41,215 nt of DNA from Dyella_B sp966430775. GTDB lineage: Bacteria; Pseudomonadota; Gammaproteobacteria; Xanthomonadales; Rhodanobacteraceae. Positions 16,255 to 24,880 of this stretch are shown here, in pieces. A program made the position numbers and the translations under genes. The stretch is from positions 1 through 41,215 of the forward strand of contig CBJMMB010000016.1 of the NCBI GenBank assembly GCA_966430775.1, written 5' to 3'. Numbering within the stretch: position 1 is the first letter of the stretch; every line of letters begins with the position of its first letter. The notes under the pieces were generated by a model. That model saw nothing but the letters and a program-made list of their open reading frames with translations. It had not been told where the DNA came from and ran no database searches.

Positions 16255-19200
16255 GCGTTCAGCTCCTTGTGTAGTTCTTGCAGGCTGTGAACCTCACCGC
16301 TGTCGTGATAATCCAGCGAATGCACCAGCGCACGCGCGCCGGCCACCGTGGTGGAATACGTGACGCGATGCTGCAATGCCTCGCGCCGGATCGAGAACGA
16401 GTCGGCGATCGCCTGCTTGCCCTCGGTGGTGTTGACGATATACACGATCTCGCCGTTCTTGATCAGGTCGACGATGTGCGGGCGGCCTTCGGCCACCTTG
16501 TTGATGCGCTCGCACACCACGCCATGCGCGGTGAGATAGCTTGCCGTACCGGCCGTCGCCACCAGCGTGAAGCCTCGTGTGGCGATATCCGCCGCGATCG
16601 GCAGCAGGCGATCCTTGTCGGCATCGCGCACCGACACGAACACCTTGCCCTTCGGCGGCGTCTTGATGCCAGCGGCATCATGGCCGCGCGCGAACGCTGC
16701 GCCGAAGCTGCGGCCCACGCCCATCACCTCGCCGGTGGAGCGCATTTCGGGGCCGAGGATCGGATCGACGTTCTGGAACTTCAGGAACGGGAAGATCGCT
16801 TCCTTCACTGAGTAGTAGCCCGGAATCACTTCGTGCGTGGCGCCCTGCTCTTCCAACGAGCGGCCAGCCATGCAACGTGCAGCAATCTTGGCGAGCGCAA
16901 CACCCGTTGCCTTGGACACGAACGGCACCGTGCGCGATGCACGCGGATTCACTTCCAGGATGAACACGGTGTCGCCCTGGATTGCGAACTGCGTGTTCAT
17001 CAGGCCGATCACCTTCAGCTCTTTCGCCATCAGGCCAACCTGGCGACGCAGTTCGTTCTGCACCGCCGGCGACAGCGAATACGGCGGCAGCGAGCAGGAC
17101 GAATCGCCCGAGTGCACGCCGGCTTCCTCGATGTGCTCCATGATGCCGCCGACCAGCACGTTGCCGTCGCGATCGGCGATCACGTCCACGTCCACTTCCA
17201 CGGCATGATCGAGGAAGCGATCGAGCAGCACCGGCGAATCGTTCGACACCTGCACCGCTTCGCGGATGTAGCGCGACAGATCCGCATCGTCGTACACCAC
17301 TTCCATCGCGCGGCCGCCGAGCACGTAGCTCGGGCGCACCACCAGCGGATAGCCGATTTCGCGCGCCAGCGCCAACGCCTCATCGGCATTGCGCGCGGTG
17401 CGGTTCGGCGGCTGGGTCAGGCCCAGCTTGGCGATCATCTGCTGGAAGCGCTCGCGGTCTTCGGCCAGGTCGATCGAATCGGGCGTGGTGCCGATGATCG
17501 GCGCGCCGGCTGCTTCCAGCGCGCGTGCGAGCTTGAGCGGCGTCTGGCCGCCGTACTGCACGATCACGCCCTTGGGCTTTTCCAGGTCGACGATTTCCAG
17601 CACGTCCTCGAGCGTAAGCGGCTCGAAATACAGGCGGTCCGACGTGTCGTAATCGGTGGATACGGTTTCGGGGTTGCAGTTGACCATGATGGTCTCGAAC
17701 CCGTCTTCGCGCAGCGCGAGTGCCGCATGCACGCAGCAGTAGTCGAATTCGATGCCCTGTCCGATGCGGTTCGGACCGCCGCCCAGCACGATGATCTTGT
17801 CGCGCGTGGTCGGATTGGCTTCGCACTCTTCCTCGTAGGTCGAGTACATGTACGCCGTAGTGGTGGCGAATTCGGCCGCGCAGGAATCCACGCGCTTGTA
17901 CACGGGGCGCACGCCTAAGGTACGACGCAGATGGCGGATGGCCGCTTCGTCCGTGCTGGAGAGTTCGGCCAGGCGCGCATCGGAGAAGCCCAGGCGCTTG
18001 AGTTCGCGCATGCGCGGTGCATCGAGCGCGCTGATGCCCTGCGCCTGCACTTCTTTCTCGGTGAGCACGATGTCTTCGAACGCGGCCAGGAACCACGGGT
18101 CGACGCGGCTCAGGTCATGCACTTCTTCCAGCGTCAGACCGGCGCGGAATGCATCGGCCAGATGGAACACACGATCGGGACGCGGCTCACGCAATTCGCG
18201 CTTGAGCGTGGCCAGGCCATCGTCACTGGCCAGATCCAGGCCGGTCGGGTTCAAACCGGTCTTGCCGATTTCCAATCCACGCAGCGCCTTCTGCAGCGAT
18301 TCGTGGAAGCTGCGGCCGATCGCCATCACCTCGCCCACGGATTTCATTTGCGTGGTGAGGCGCGCATCGGCCTGCGGGAATTTCTCGAACGCGAAGCGCG
18401 GGATCTTGGTAACCACGTAGTCGATGGTCGGCTCGAACGAGGCCGGCGTGAGGCCGCCGGTGATGTCGTTCTTCAGTTCATCCAGCGTGTAACCCACGGC
18501 GAGCTTCGCCGCGACCTTGGCGATCGGGAAGCCAGTGGCCTTCGAAGCAAGCGCGGACGAACGCGACACACGCGGATTCATCTCGATCACCACCACGCGG
18601 CCGGTTTCGGCATTCACGCCGAACTGCACGTTGGAGCCGCCGGTATCCACGCCGATCTTGCGCAGCACCGCGATGGAGGCATCGCGCAGGCGCTGGTATT
18701 CCTTGTCGGTGAGCGTCTGCGCCGGCGCCACGGTGATCGAGTCGCCGGTATGCACGCCCATCGGGTCGAGGTTTTCGATCGAGCACACAATGATGCAGTT
18801 GTCCGCCTTGTCGCGGACCACTTCCATCTCGAACTCCTTCCAGCCCAGCACCGATTCTTCCACCAGCACTTCGTGCACCGGCGAGAGTTCCAGACCGCGC
18901 TTGACGATCTCTTCGAATTCCTCGCGGTTGTACGCGATGCCGCCGCCGGAACCGCCAAGCGTGAAGCTGGGACGGATGATGGTGGGATAGCCGACGGTCG
19001 CCTGGATTTCCACCGCCTGTTCGAACGAACGCGCCACGGCTGCCTTCGGGCATTCCAGGCCGATCTCGGACATCGCCACGCGGAACAGCTCGCGGTCTTC
19101 GGCCATGCGGATCGCTTCGCGCGACGCGCCGATCAGTTCCACGCCGTACTTTTCGAGCACGCCGTTGTCGGCAAGGTCGAGCGCGCAGTTCAAGCCGGTC

Positions 19201-19478
19201 TGGCCGCCCATGGTCGGCAGCACCGCGTCCGGACGCTCCTTGGCGATGATGCGTTCCACCGTCTGCCAGTTGATCGGCTCGATGTAGACCGCGTCGGCCA
19301 TGTTCGGATCGGTCATGATCGTGGCCGGGTTGGAATTCACCAGGATCACCCGGTAACCCTCTTCGCGCAGCGCCTTGCATGCCTGCGCGCCGGAGTAGTA
19401 GAACTCGCAGGCCTGGCCGATCACGATCGGGCCGGCGCCGATGATCAGGATGCTTTTGATGTCGGTACGTTTTGGCAT
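16251..19478 (-). CDS. carB: Carbamoyl-phosphate synthase large subunit
   Basis: 1075 residues, the family's usual length. It makes carbamoyl phosphate for pyrimidine and arginine synthesis from bicarbonate, two ATP and ammonia delivered by CarA. Two ATP-grasp halves are visible (about 1-400 with IGAGPIVIGQACEFDYSG-like start, here EFYYSGAQAC; and about 550-935 with LGGGPNRIGQGIEFDYCCVH), an oligomerisation segment between them, and a C-terminal MGS-like allosteric domain (about 940-1075). The ATG lies 1 bp after the carA stop and the 3' end overlaps greA. Confidence 0.98.
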   Translation of the reverse strand: MPKRTDIKSILIIGAGPIVIGQACEFYYSGAQACKALREEGYRVILVNSNPATIMTDPNMADAVYIEPINWQTVERIIAKERPDAVLPTMGGQTGLNCALDLADNGVLEKYGVELIGASREAIRMAEDRELFRVAMSEIGLECPKAAVARSFEQAVEIQATVGYPTIIRPSFTLGGSGGGIAYNREEFEEIVKRGLELSPVHEVLVEESVLGWKEFEMEVVRDKADNCIIVCSIENLDPMGVHTGDSITVAPAQTLTDKEYQRLRDASIAVLRKIGVDTGGSNVQFGVNAETGRVVVIEMNPRVSRSSALASKATGFPIAKVAAKLAVGYTLDELKNDITGGLTPASFEPTIDYVVTKIPRFAFEKFPQADARLTTQMKSVGEVMAIGRSFHESLQKALRGLEIGKTGLNPTGLDLASDDGLATLKRELREPRPDRVFHLADAFRAGLTLEEVHDLSRVDPWFLAAFEDIVLTEKEVQAQGISALDAPRMRELKRLGFSDARLAELSSTDEAAIRHLRRTLGVRPVYKRVDSCAAEFATTTAYMYSTYEEECEANPTTRDKIIVLGGGPNRIGQGIEFDYCCVHAALALREDGFETIMVNCNPETVSTDYDTSDRLYFEPLTLEDVLEIVDLEKPKGVIVQYGGQTPLKLARALEAAGAPIIGTTPDSIDLAEDRERFQQMIAKLGLTQPPNRTARNADEALALAREIGYPLVVRPSYVLGGRAMEVVYDDADLSRYIREAVQVSNDSPVLLDRFLDHAVEVDVDVIADRDGNVLVGGIMEHIEEAGVHSGDSSCSLPPYSLSPAVQNELRRQVGLMAKELKVIGLMNTQFAIQGDTVFILEVNPRASRTVPFVSKATGVALAKIAARCMAGRSLEEQGATHEVIPGYYSVKEAIFPFLKFQNVDPILGPEMRSTGEVMGVGRSFGAAFARGHDAAGIKTPPKGKVFVSVRDADKDRLLPIAADIATRGFTLVATAGTASYLTAHGVVCERINKVAEGRPHIVDLIKNGEIVYIVNTTEGKQAIADSFSIRREALQHRVTYSTTVAGARALVHSLDYHDSGEVHSLQELHKELNA

Positions 19479-19479
19479 C

Positions 19480-20607
19480 TCAGCGGGTCTCCTGCATCAG
19501 CTTGGCGAAACGATCGAACAGATAACCGATATCCAGTGGGCCTGGGCTTGCTTCCGGGTGTCCCTGGAAACAGAACGCAGGGCGATCAGTGAGCGCGAAG
19601 CCCTGCAGCGAACCGTCGAACAGCGAAGTGTGCGTGATGCGCACATTCGAGGGCAGCGTGGACGCATCCACCGCAAAGCCGTGGTTCTGCGAAGTGATCA
19701 GCACGCGGCCGTCGTCGTGGTCCTTCACCGGATGGTTGGCGCCGTGGTGGCCGAACTTCATCTTCATCGTTTTACCGCCTACTGCCGCGCCCATGATCTG
19801 GTGGCCGAGGCAGATGCCGAACAGCGGAATTTCCGCGTGGAGGAATTCGCGCGTGGCGGCGATGGCGTAATCGCAAGCGGCCGGATCGCCGGGGCCATTG
19901 GAGAGGAACACGCCGTCGGGCTTCATCGCCAGCACTTCGGCAGCGGGCGTCTGGGCCGGCACCACGGTGATCTCGCAGCCGCGCTCGGCCAGCAGGCGCA
20001 GAATGTTGCGCTTCACGCCGTAGTCGTAGGCGACCACGTTGAAGCGCTTGTCCGTTTCGTGGAACACGGTGCGGTCGAGGTCATACACACCCTCGTTCCA
20101 GTTGTACGGCTTGGTCACGCTGACCACCTTGGCCAGGTCCATGCCGTTCAAGCCGGGGAAGGCGCGCGCCTTGGCCAGCGCGGCCTCGGCGTCGATCGAC
20201 TCGCCGGCCACGATGCAGCCGTTGAGCGCGCCCTTGTCGCGCAGGATGCGCGTGAGGCGGCGGGTATCGATGCCGGCAATGGCGACGATGCCGTGGCGCT
20301 TGAGGTAATCAGGCAGGCTCTCGGTATTGCGCCAGTTGCTGGGCCGGCGCGGTACGTCGCGCACGATCAGGCCGGCGGTATGCACGCGGTCGGATTCGGC
20401 ATCCACCTCGTTGCAGCCGGTGTTGCCGATATGCGGGTAAGTAAGGGTGACGATCTGACGGGCATAGGAGGGATCGGTGAGGATCTCCTGGTAGCCGGTC
20501 ATGGCGGTATTGAAAACCACTTCGCCAACGGTTTCGCCAGTCGCACCGACGGCGTGGCCGTGGAATACGCTGCCGTCTTCGAGGGCAAGCAGAGCGGGAT
20601 GAGGCAT
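19480..20607 (-). CDS. carA: Carbamoyl-phosphate synthase small subunit (glutamine amidotransferase)
   Basis: 375 residues. The N-terminal domain contains GYQEILTDPSYARQIVTLTYPHIGNTG. The C-terminal class I amidotransferase has the nucleophile cysteine in GICLGHQ, plus QNHGFAVD and GHPEASPGP with the catalytic His and Glu. It hydrolyses glutamine and channels ammonia to CarB. It is the first gene of carA-carB-greA and has a promoter and hairpin leader upstream. The usual neighbour dapB is about 6.7 kb away because accessory genes lie in between. Confidence 0.98.
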   Translation of the reverse strand: MPHPALLALEDGSVFHGHAVGATGETVGEVVFNTAMTGYQEILTDPSYARQIVTLTYPHIGNTGCNEVDAESDRVHTAGLIVRDVPRRPSNWRNTESLPDYLKRHGIVAIAGIDTRRLTRILRDKGALNGCIVAGESIDAEAALAKARAFPGLNGMDLAKVVSVTKPYNWNEGVYDLDRTVFHETDKRFNVVAYDYGVKRNILRLLAERGCEITVVPAQTPAAEVLAMKPDGVFLSNGPGDPAACDYAIAATREFLHAEIPLFGICLGHQIMGAAVGGKTMKMKFGHHGANHPVKDHDDGRVLITSQNHGFAVDASTLPSNVRITHTSLFDGSLQGFALTDRPAFCFQGHPEASPGPLDIGYLFDRFAKLMQETR

Positions 20608-20633
20608 GTGGAGGGCCGCCTTTTAGGTACAGC

Positions 20634-20672
20634 AAGGTCCGCAAGCCGCGTGCAAGCAGGCTTGTGGACCTT
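20634..20672 (-). promoter_or_regulatory. Stem-loop in the carA leader
   Basis: On the plus strand AAGGTCC-g-CAAGCC (20634-20647) faces GGCTTG-t-GGACCTT (20659-20672), a 13-bp stem with one mismatch and an 11-nt loop. In the carA transcript it lies between the inferred start near 20695 and the ATG at 20607. There is no U-run, so if regulatory it would act on translation or stability rather than as a terminator. Confidence 0.6.
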
Positions 20673-20701
20673 AGGTGAAGGAAAGTCTCGGGCGGGTTGA
20701 A

Positions 20702-20730
20702 ATGATAGGCTTCGCGCGCCTTTCTGTCCA
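20702..20730 (-). promoter_or_regulatory. Sigma-70-type promoter of carA
   Basis: On the minus strand TGGACA (20730-20725) and TATCAT (20707-20702) are spaced by 17 bp. They would give a leader of about 88 nt containing the carA stem-loop. Confidence 0.65.
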
Positions 20731-20809
20731 CCGCAAACGAATGCGCAAAACCGATGGTCATAAGGCGCTAGACTGAGCCGTCACTTAGCCGGGATTGCTG
20801 CCAAGCTTG

Positions 20810-21505
20810 ATGAACACCACCGTACTGCTGGACCCCGCTCGACTCGATCGCCCGGACACGGATGTGCGCCAGCAGCCGTTCCCGTTCATGATCGCGCACG
20901 GCCAATTGCCGGACGAAGCGCGCAACGATCTGGAGCGGGATTTTCCCAAGTACGCCAGCGCCGGCTTTTTTCCCTACGACCCGGCCGATTGCGGTCCTTC
21001 CGTCAACGCCCTGGTGCAGCAGCTGACCACCCCCGAATTCGCCAGCGCGATCGGTCGCTACCTGGGCATCGAGAACCTGGGCCGGTACCCCACGCTGATC
21101 ACCCTGTGCCGCGCCTTGAACAAGCGCCACGGCACCATCCACACCGACAGCCGCTCCAAGGTCGCCACCGCCCTGCTCTACCTCAACACGCAGTGGCCCG
21201 ACACCAGCGACGGCTGCCTGCGCTTTCTCAACCGCGTGGACAACATCGACGACCTGGTCGCGCCGGAACTCAAGCCGCTGTACGGCGAGTTCGCCGTGTT
21301 CAAGCGTTGCGACAATTCCTTCCACGGGCATCTGCCGTACGAAGGCGAGCGCCGCGTAATCCAGGTGGCATGGCTCACCAGCGAAGAAGAAAAACTGCGC
21401 AAGACCAAGCGCGGCAAATTCTCGCGTGGCTTCAAGAAGCTGTTCGGCGTGCTGGACCGCAAGCTCGGCGCCGGGCGCGATCGCAACGCGTCGCATCGCA
21501 ACTGA
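20810..21505 (+). CDS. Putative Fe(II)/2-oxoglutarate-type dioxygenase (prolyl hydroxylase fold)
   Basis: 231 residues from the ATG at 20810. The iron-binding facial triad is visible as H111-T-D113 (GTIHTDSRSK) and H172 or H174 (DNSFHGHLPY), with a downstream Arg (ERRVIQVAW) for the 2-oxoglutarate carboxylate. The strand ATALLYLNTQWPDTSDGCLRFL is typical of the P4H-like superfamily. The C-terminal tail is basic (KTKRGKFSRGFKKLF). It is the first gene of an apparent operon with the Lgt-like and radical SAM genes (22-bp gap to the next gene). The substrate is unknown; the family assignment is good. Confidence 0.75.
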   Translation: MNTTVLLDPARLDRPDTDVRQQPFPFMIAHGQLPDEARNDLERDFPKYASAGFFPYDPADCGPSVNALVQQLTTPEFASAIGRYLGIENLGRYPTLITLCRALNKRHGTIHTDSRSKVATALLYLNTQWPDTSDGCLRFLNRVDNIDDLVAPELKPLYGEFAVFKRCDNSFHGHLPYEGERRVIQVAWLTSEEEKLRKTKRGKFSRGFKKLFGVLDRKLGAGRDRNASHRN

Positions 21506-21527
21506 CGACCTCGCGCCACTAACCTCC

Positions 21528-22280
21528 ATGACGCCAGTCGCGCTGCACACGGTCTGCGAAGCACTGGCCTATGCGATCGGCTTTCGCACGTTTCTATGGA
21601 CGCGCCAGCGGTTTGCGCCAAGCGCATTCAAGCACAAGGACGAAGTGGCATGGGTCGCGGTAAGCGCCATCGTCGGTGCGGCGCTGGGCGCCAAGCTTTC
21701 CTACTGGCTGGACGACCCGCTTACTGCATTCGCCAACTTTCCCGATCTGCGCCACCTGCTGCTGGGCAAGTCCATCATCGGCGCGCTGCTCGGCGGCCTG
21801 TTGGGCGTGGAGCTGTGCAAGAAACTGGCCGGCATCCGGCAATCCACCGGCGATGCGTTCGTACTGCCGCTGACGGTGGGCATGTGCATCGGCCGCGTCG
21901 GCTGTTATCTGGCGGGGCTGGGCGACCATACCTATGGCAACCCCACTTCGCTGCCCTGGGGCGTGGACTTCGGCGATGGCATTGCGCGCCATCCCACCCA
22001 GCTCTACGAGATTCTCTTCCTGCTTGCGCAGTACGCCTGGATCCATCTGCGGCGCCATGATTTCGAGCAACCGGGTGACCGCTTCCGCGCCTTCATGATC
22101 GGCTATCTCGTGTTCCGCCTGCTGGTGGAATTCATCAAGCCGGTCTTTTACGTCTATCCGGCCCATCTGAGCGGTCTGCAACTGCTTTGCGTCGGCGGCC
22201 TGCTCTACTACCATCGGGACATACCGCGAATCGCGAAGATTCTATTCAGGGGAAGAAGCCGCGTATGGGAGCCAAGGTAA
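21528..22280 (+). CDS. Divergent Lgt-like (prolipoprotein diacylglyceryl transferase family) membrane protein
   Basis: About 250 residues, roughly seven transmembrane segments. It shares the Lgt core: GRVGCYLAGLGDHTYG corresponds to Lgt's GRIGNFxNGE region, and ARHPTQLYEILF to PRHPSQLYEA. However, the H-G-G segment that carries the essential histidine of E. coli Lgt is replaced by GKSIIGALLGGLLGVE, and the N and E of GRIGNFINGE are missing. It is therefore unlikely to be the housekeeping Lgt and may act on another lipid. Its end overlaps the radical SAM gene by 16 bp, which argues for a joint role. Confidence 0.75.
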   Translation: MTPVALHTVCEALAYAIGFRTFLWTRQRFAPSAFKHKDEVAWVAVSAIVGAALGAKLSYWLDDPLTAFANFPDLRHLLLGKSIIGALLGGLLGVELCKKLAGIRQSTGDAFVLPLTVGMCIGRVGCYLAGLGDHTYGNPTSLPWGVDFGDGIARHPTQLYEILFLLAQYAWIHLRRHDFEQPGDRFRAFMIGYLVFRLLVEFIKPVFYVYPAHLSGLQLLCVGGLLYYHRDIPRIAKILFRGRSRVWEPR

Positions 22281-23701
22281 GGCCGTACCTGTTCTACGAC
22301 AGCGCGGTATCCATCTGCAGCACCTGCCTGCGTCGCGTCGAAGCGAAAATCCTGATCAAGGACGAGCGCGTCTACATGGAAAAGTGGTGCCCGCACCACG
22401 GCCGCGAACGCGTGCTGCTGGCCGACGACGCCGCGTATTACCGACAATGCCGCGAGCTGTACATCAAGCCGCCGGAACTGCCCAGGCAGTTCAACACGCC
22501 GCAGCATTTCGGTTGCCCGTACGACTGCGGGCTGTGTCCGGAACACATGCAGCATTCCTGCCTGACCCTGGTCGAGATCACCGACCACTGCAACCTGCGC
22601 TGCCCAATCTGCTATGCCGAAAGCGGTCCGCACCGGCCGGGTTACCGCGACCTCGCGACGGTTGAGCGCATGCTCGACGCCGTGGTCGCCAATGAGGGCG
22701 AGCCCGACGTGGTGCAGATCTCGGGCGGCGAGCCGACCCTGCATCCGGATTTCTTCGCCATCCTCGACGCCGCCAGGCAACGGCCGATCCGGCATCTGAT
22801 GGTCAATACCAACGGCCTGCGCATCGCCAAGGAGCCGGATTTCGCGGCGCGCCTGGCGCAGTACCAACCCGGCTTCGAGCTCTATCTGCAATTCGATTCG
22901 CTGCGCGATGACGTGCATAAGGATCTGCGCGGCGCGAAATTGCGCGACGTGCGCCTCAAGGCTCTCGAACACCTCAATCGCCACGATATCTCCACCACTC
23001 TGGTGGTCACCGTCAAGAAAGGGCTCAACGACGACGAACTCGGTTCCATCATCGAATTCGCCCTCACTCAGCCTTGCGTGCGTGGCGTTACCTTTCAGCC
23101 GATCCAGGCGGCCGGTCGTCTGGAAGGCTATGACGCCGAACGCGACCGCCTCACCTTGAGCGAAGTGCGCCGGCGCATTCTTGAGCAAAGCGCGATCTTC
23201 CGTCCTGACGACCTGATTCCCGTCCCCTGCAATCCCGATTGCCTGGCCATGGCTTATGCCTTGAAGCTGGAAGACAAGGTGCTGCCACTGACCCGTTTCG
23301 TTTCACCCGAAACCCTGGTCAGCAAGGGACGCAACACCATCGTGGTCGAACGCGATGAAGCGTTGCGCGCGCACGTGTTCGAGCTGTTCGCCACCAATCA
23401 TTCGCCCGAATCGCAGGCCTGCTCGCTATCGGATCTGCTGTGCTGCTTGCCGCAGGTGCAGGCGCCGGCGGAGCTTTCCTACCGCAACGTGTTTCGCGTG
23501 TTGATCATGCAGTTCATCGACGCGCAGGGTTTCGACCTGCGCGCCGTGAAGAAATCCTGCGTGCATATTGCGCAGCCGGACGGTCGCATCATTCCGTTCG
23601 ATACGTTCAATCTGTTCTATCGTGACAACAAGGCGGCGAAGCTGGATGCGCTGCGTCACGAGATCACACAAGCCCGCGCCATAGAGAAGGCATCTGTATG
23701 A
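22265..23701 (+). CDS. Radical SAM protein with two CX3CX2C motifs (Tes/MJ0619-like)
   Basis: 478 residues from the ATG at 22265. The radical SAM cluster motif is C109-N-L-R-C113-P-I-C116, preceded by a second CX3CX2C (C84-P-Y-D-C88-G-L-C91), with ISGGEPTLHPD as the SAM-binding GGE loop. An N-terminal metal knuckle is formed by C18/C21 and C42-P-H-H. More cysteines lie in PCNPDC, DLLCC and KKSC. This arrangement is that of the MJ0619 group that includes archaeal tetraether synthase, which joins lipid chains by C-C bonds. Sequence-level similarity is judged by eye only. It overlaps the Lgt-like gene upstream and the small membrane gene downstream. Confidence 0.8.
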   Translation: MGAKVRPYLFYDSAVSICSTCLRRVEAKILIKDERVYMEKWCPHHGRERVLLADDAAYYRQCRELYIKPPELPRQFNTPQHFGCPYDCGLCPEHMQHSCLTLVEITDHCNLRCPICYAESGPHRPGYRDLATVERMLDAVVANEGEPDVVQISGGEPTLHPDFFAILDAARQRPIRHLMVNTNGLRIAKEPDFAARLAQYQPGFELYLQFDSLRDDVHKDLRGAKLRDVRLKALEHLNRHDISTTLVVTVKKGLNDDELGSIIEFALTQPCVRGVTFQPIQAAGRLEGYDAERDRLTLSEVRRRILEQSAIFRPDDLIPVPCNPDCLAMAYALKLEDKVLPLTRFVSPETLVSKGRNTIVVERDEALRAHVFELFATNHSPESQACSLSDLLCCLPQVQAPAELSYRNVFRVLIMQFIDAQGFDLRAVKKSCVHIAQPDGRIIPFDTFNLFYRDNKAAKLDALRHEITQARAIEKASV

Positions 23702-24042
23702 GCGACAACATCGATACGCCTCCACCCAGTGGAATCTATCCGGACAAAGATAAGCTGCAGGACGCAGGCTCGCTTGGCCTCGGCATCGGATTGGCCTGGC
23801 TGATTGCAGTAGTGGGAACTCCGTTAAGCATCGGGATCGCCTCTGCGCTCACTCCAATCTTCAACAAAGGAGTCGTTGCGTTCGGGCTGCTGCCCTATTT
23901 GCTGATTATCGTCCTGGCGATCTTTCACTATCGAAAGGGCAAGACCAGAACGGGACTGGGCTTGATGCTTGGATTGCTGTCGATTGTCGCCGTCGTATTG
24001 CTGCTCGTTGCAGCATGTTTCGGCATGCTGTCCGGAGTGTGA
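23698..24042 (+). CDS. Small hypothetical membrane protein (three transmembrane segments)
   Basis: 114 residues not recognised as a named family. A short soluble N-terminus (MSDNIDTPPPSGIYP) is followed by hydrophobic stretches near residues 28-50, 60-77 and 87-110. Its ATG overlaps the radical SAM stop in ATGA, so it is the fourth gene of that operon. Codon use is more AT-rich than in neighbouring genes, possibly a later addition. Confidence 0.7.
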   Translation: MSDNIDTPPPSGIYPDKDKLQDAGSLGLGIGLAWLIAVVGTPLSIGIASALTPIFNKGVVAFGLLPYLLIIVLAIFHYRKGKTRTGLGLMLGLLSIVAVVLLLVAACFGMLSGV

Positions 24043-24126
24043 GAAAGCGAATGCGAGGGGCCAAGCCCGCGCCCGCACTCCGTTCATAGCGTACTATCGC
24101 GCGATCGAGCCGCTTCGGGGGAAGCC

Positions 24127-24879
24127 ATGTCTTTCGTGTTCCTGCTGTCCTTGGCGCTGCAGATCGCCTGCGCCGTGCACGTCATCCGCAGTGGCCGTCC
24201 GCTGTATTGGTTGTTCCTGATCCTGATCGGCTCCTATCTCGCCGTGCTGGTTTACGTGCTGGTTGCGGTCATTCCCGATCTTCAACACGACCCGCACGGA
24301 CGCCGGGCGGCGCGCACGGCGATGAAGGTGATCGATCCGCAGCGCCGTCGGCGCGAACTGCAGAAGCGACTTGAACTCAGCAACACCATCGACAACCGCC
24401 GCCGGCTGGCCGAGGAATGCCTGCAGCAAGGCGACTACGCCAACGCACAGGAGTTGTACCAGGGCCTGCTTACCGGCATGTACGCCACCGATCCGCACTT
24501 CATGGAAGGCCTGGCGCACGCGCAGGCCGGCAGCGAGCACTTCGCCGAAGCGCGGCAGACGTTGGATGCGCTTGCGCAGGCCAATCCGAATTACAAATCC
24601 AGCGAAGTGCAATTGCTCTACGCGCGCTGCCTGGAGGAACTCGGCGACACCGAAGCGGCGCTCAACGAATACCGCGTATTGGCCGACAGCTATCCCGGCG
24701 AGGAGGGACGCTTCCGCTATGGCCGCCTGCTCGCGCAAAGCCAGCGTCATGCCGAAGCGCGCAGCGTGCTGCAAAGCCAACTGCGGCGCGCCGAAATGAT
24801 GCCCCGCTACTATCGCCGCAAAGAGCAGACCTGGCTGAAGGCCGCAAAGCTCGAGCTGTCGCGATTGGGCGAATCCTAA
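24127..24879 (+). CDS. Membrane-anchored TPR protein with PLDc_N-like N-terminus
   Basis: 250 residues. The N-terminal 50 residues (LQIACAVHVIRSGRPLYWLFLILIGSYLAVLVYVLVAVIPDL) form two transmembrane helices like the N-terminal module of cardiolipin synthases. After a basic linker come four or so TPR units (EECLQQGDYANAQELYQGLL, GLAHAQAGSEHFAEARQTLD, ARCLEELGDTEAALNEYRVL, GRLLAQSQRHAEARSVLQ). It may be a scaffold for membrane enzymes. It is 84 bp after the preceding gene and ends 1 bp from the converging antiporter gene. Confidence 0.75.
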   Translation: MSFVFLLSLALQIACAVHVIRSGRPLYWLFLILIGSYLAVLVYVLVAVIPDLQHDPHGRRAARTAMKVIDPQRRRRELQKRLELSNTIDNRRRLAEECLQQGDYANAQELYQGLLTGMYATDPHFMEGLAHAQAGSEHFAEARQTLDALAQANPNYKSSEVQLLYARCLEELGDTEAALNEYRVLADSYPGEEGRFRYGRLLAQSQRHAEARSVLQSQLRRAEMMPRYYRRKEQTWLKAAKLELSRLGES

Positions 24880-24880
24880 G

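Noticed and set aside
17931..19592. 553-codon open frame opposite carB
   Set aside because: It is the antisense shadow of carB, with no recognisable domain.
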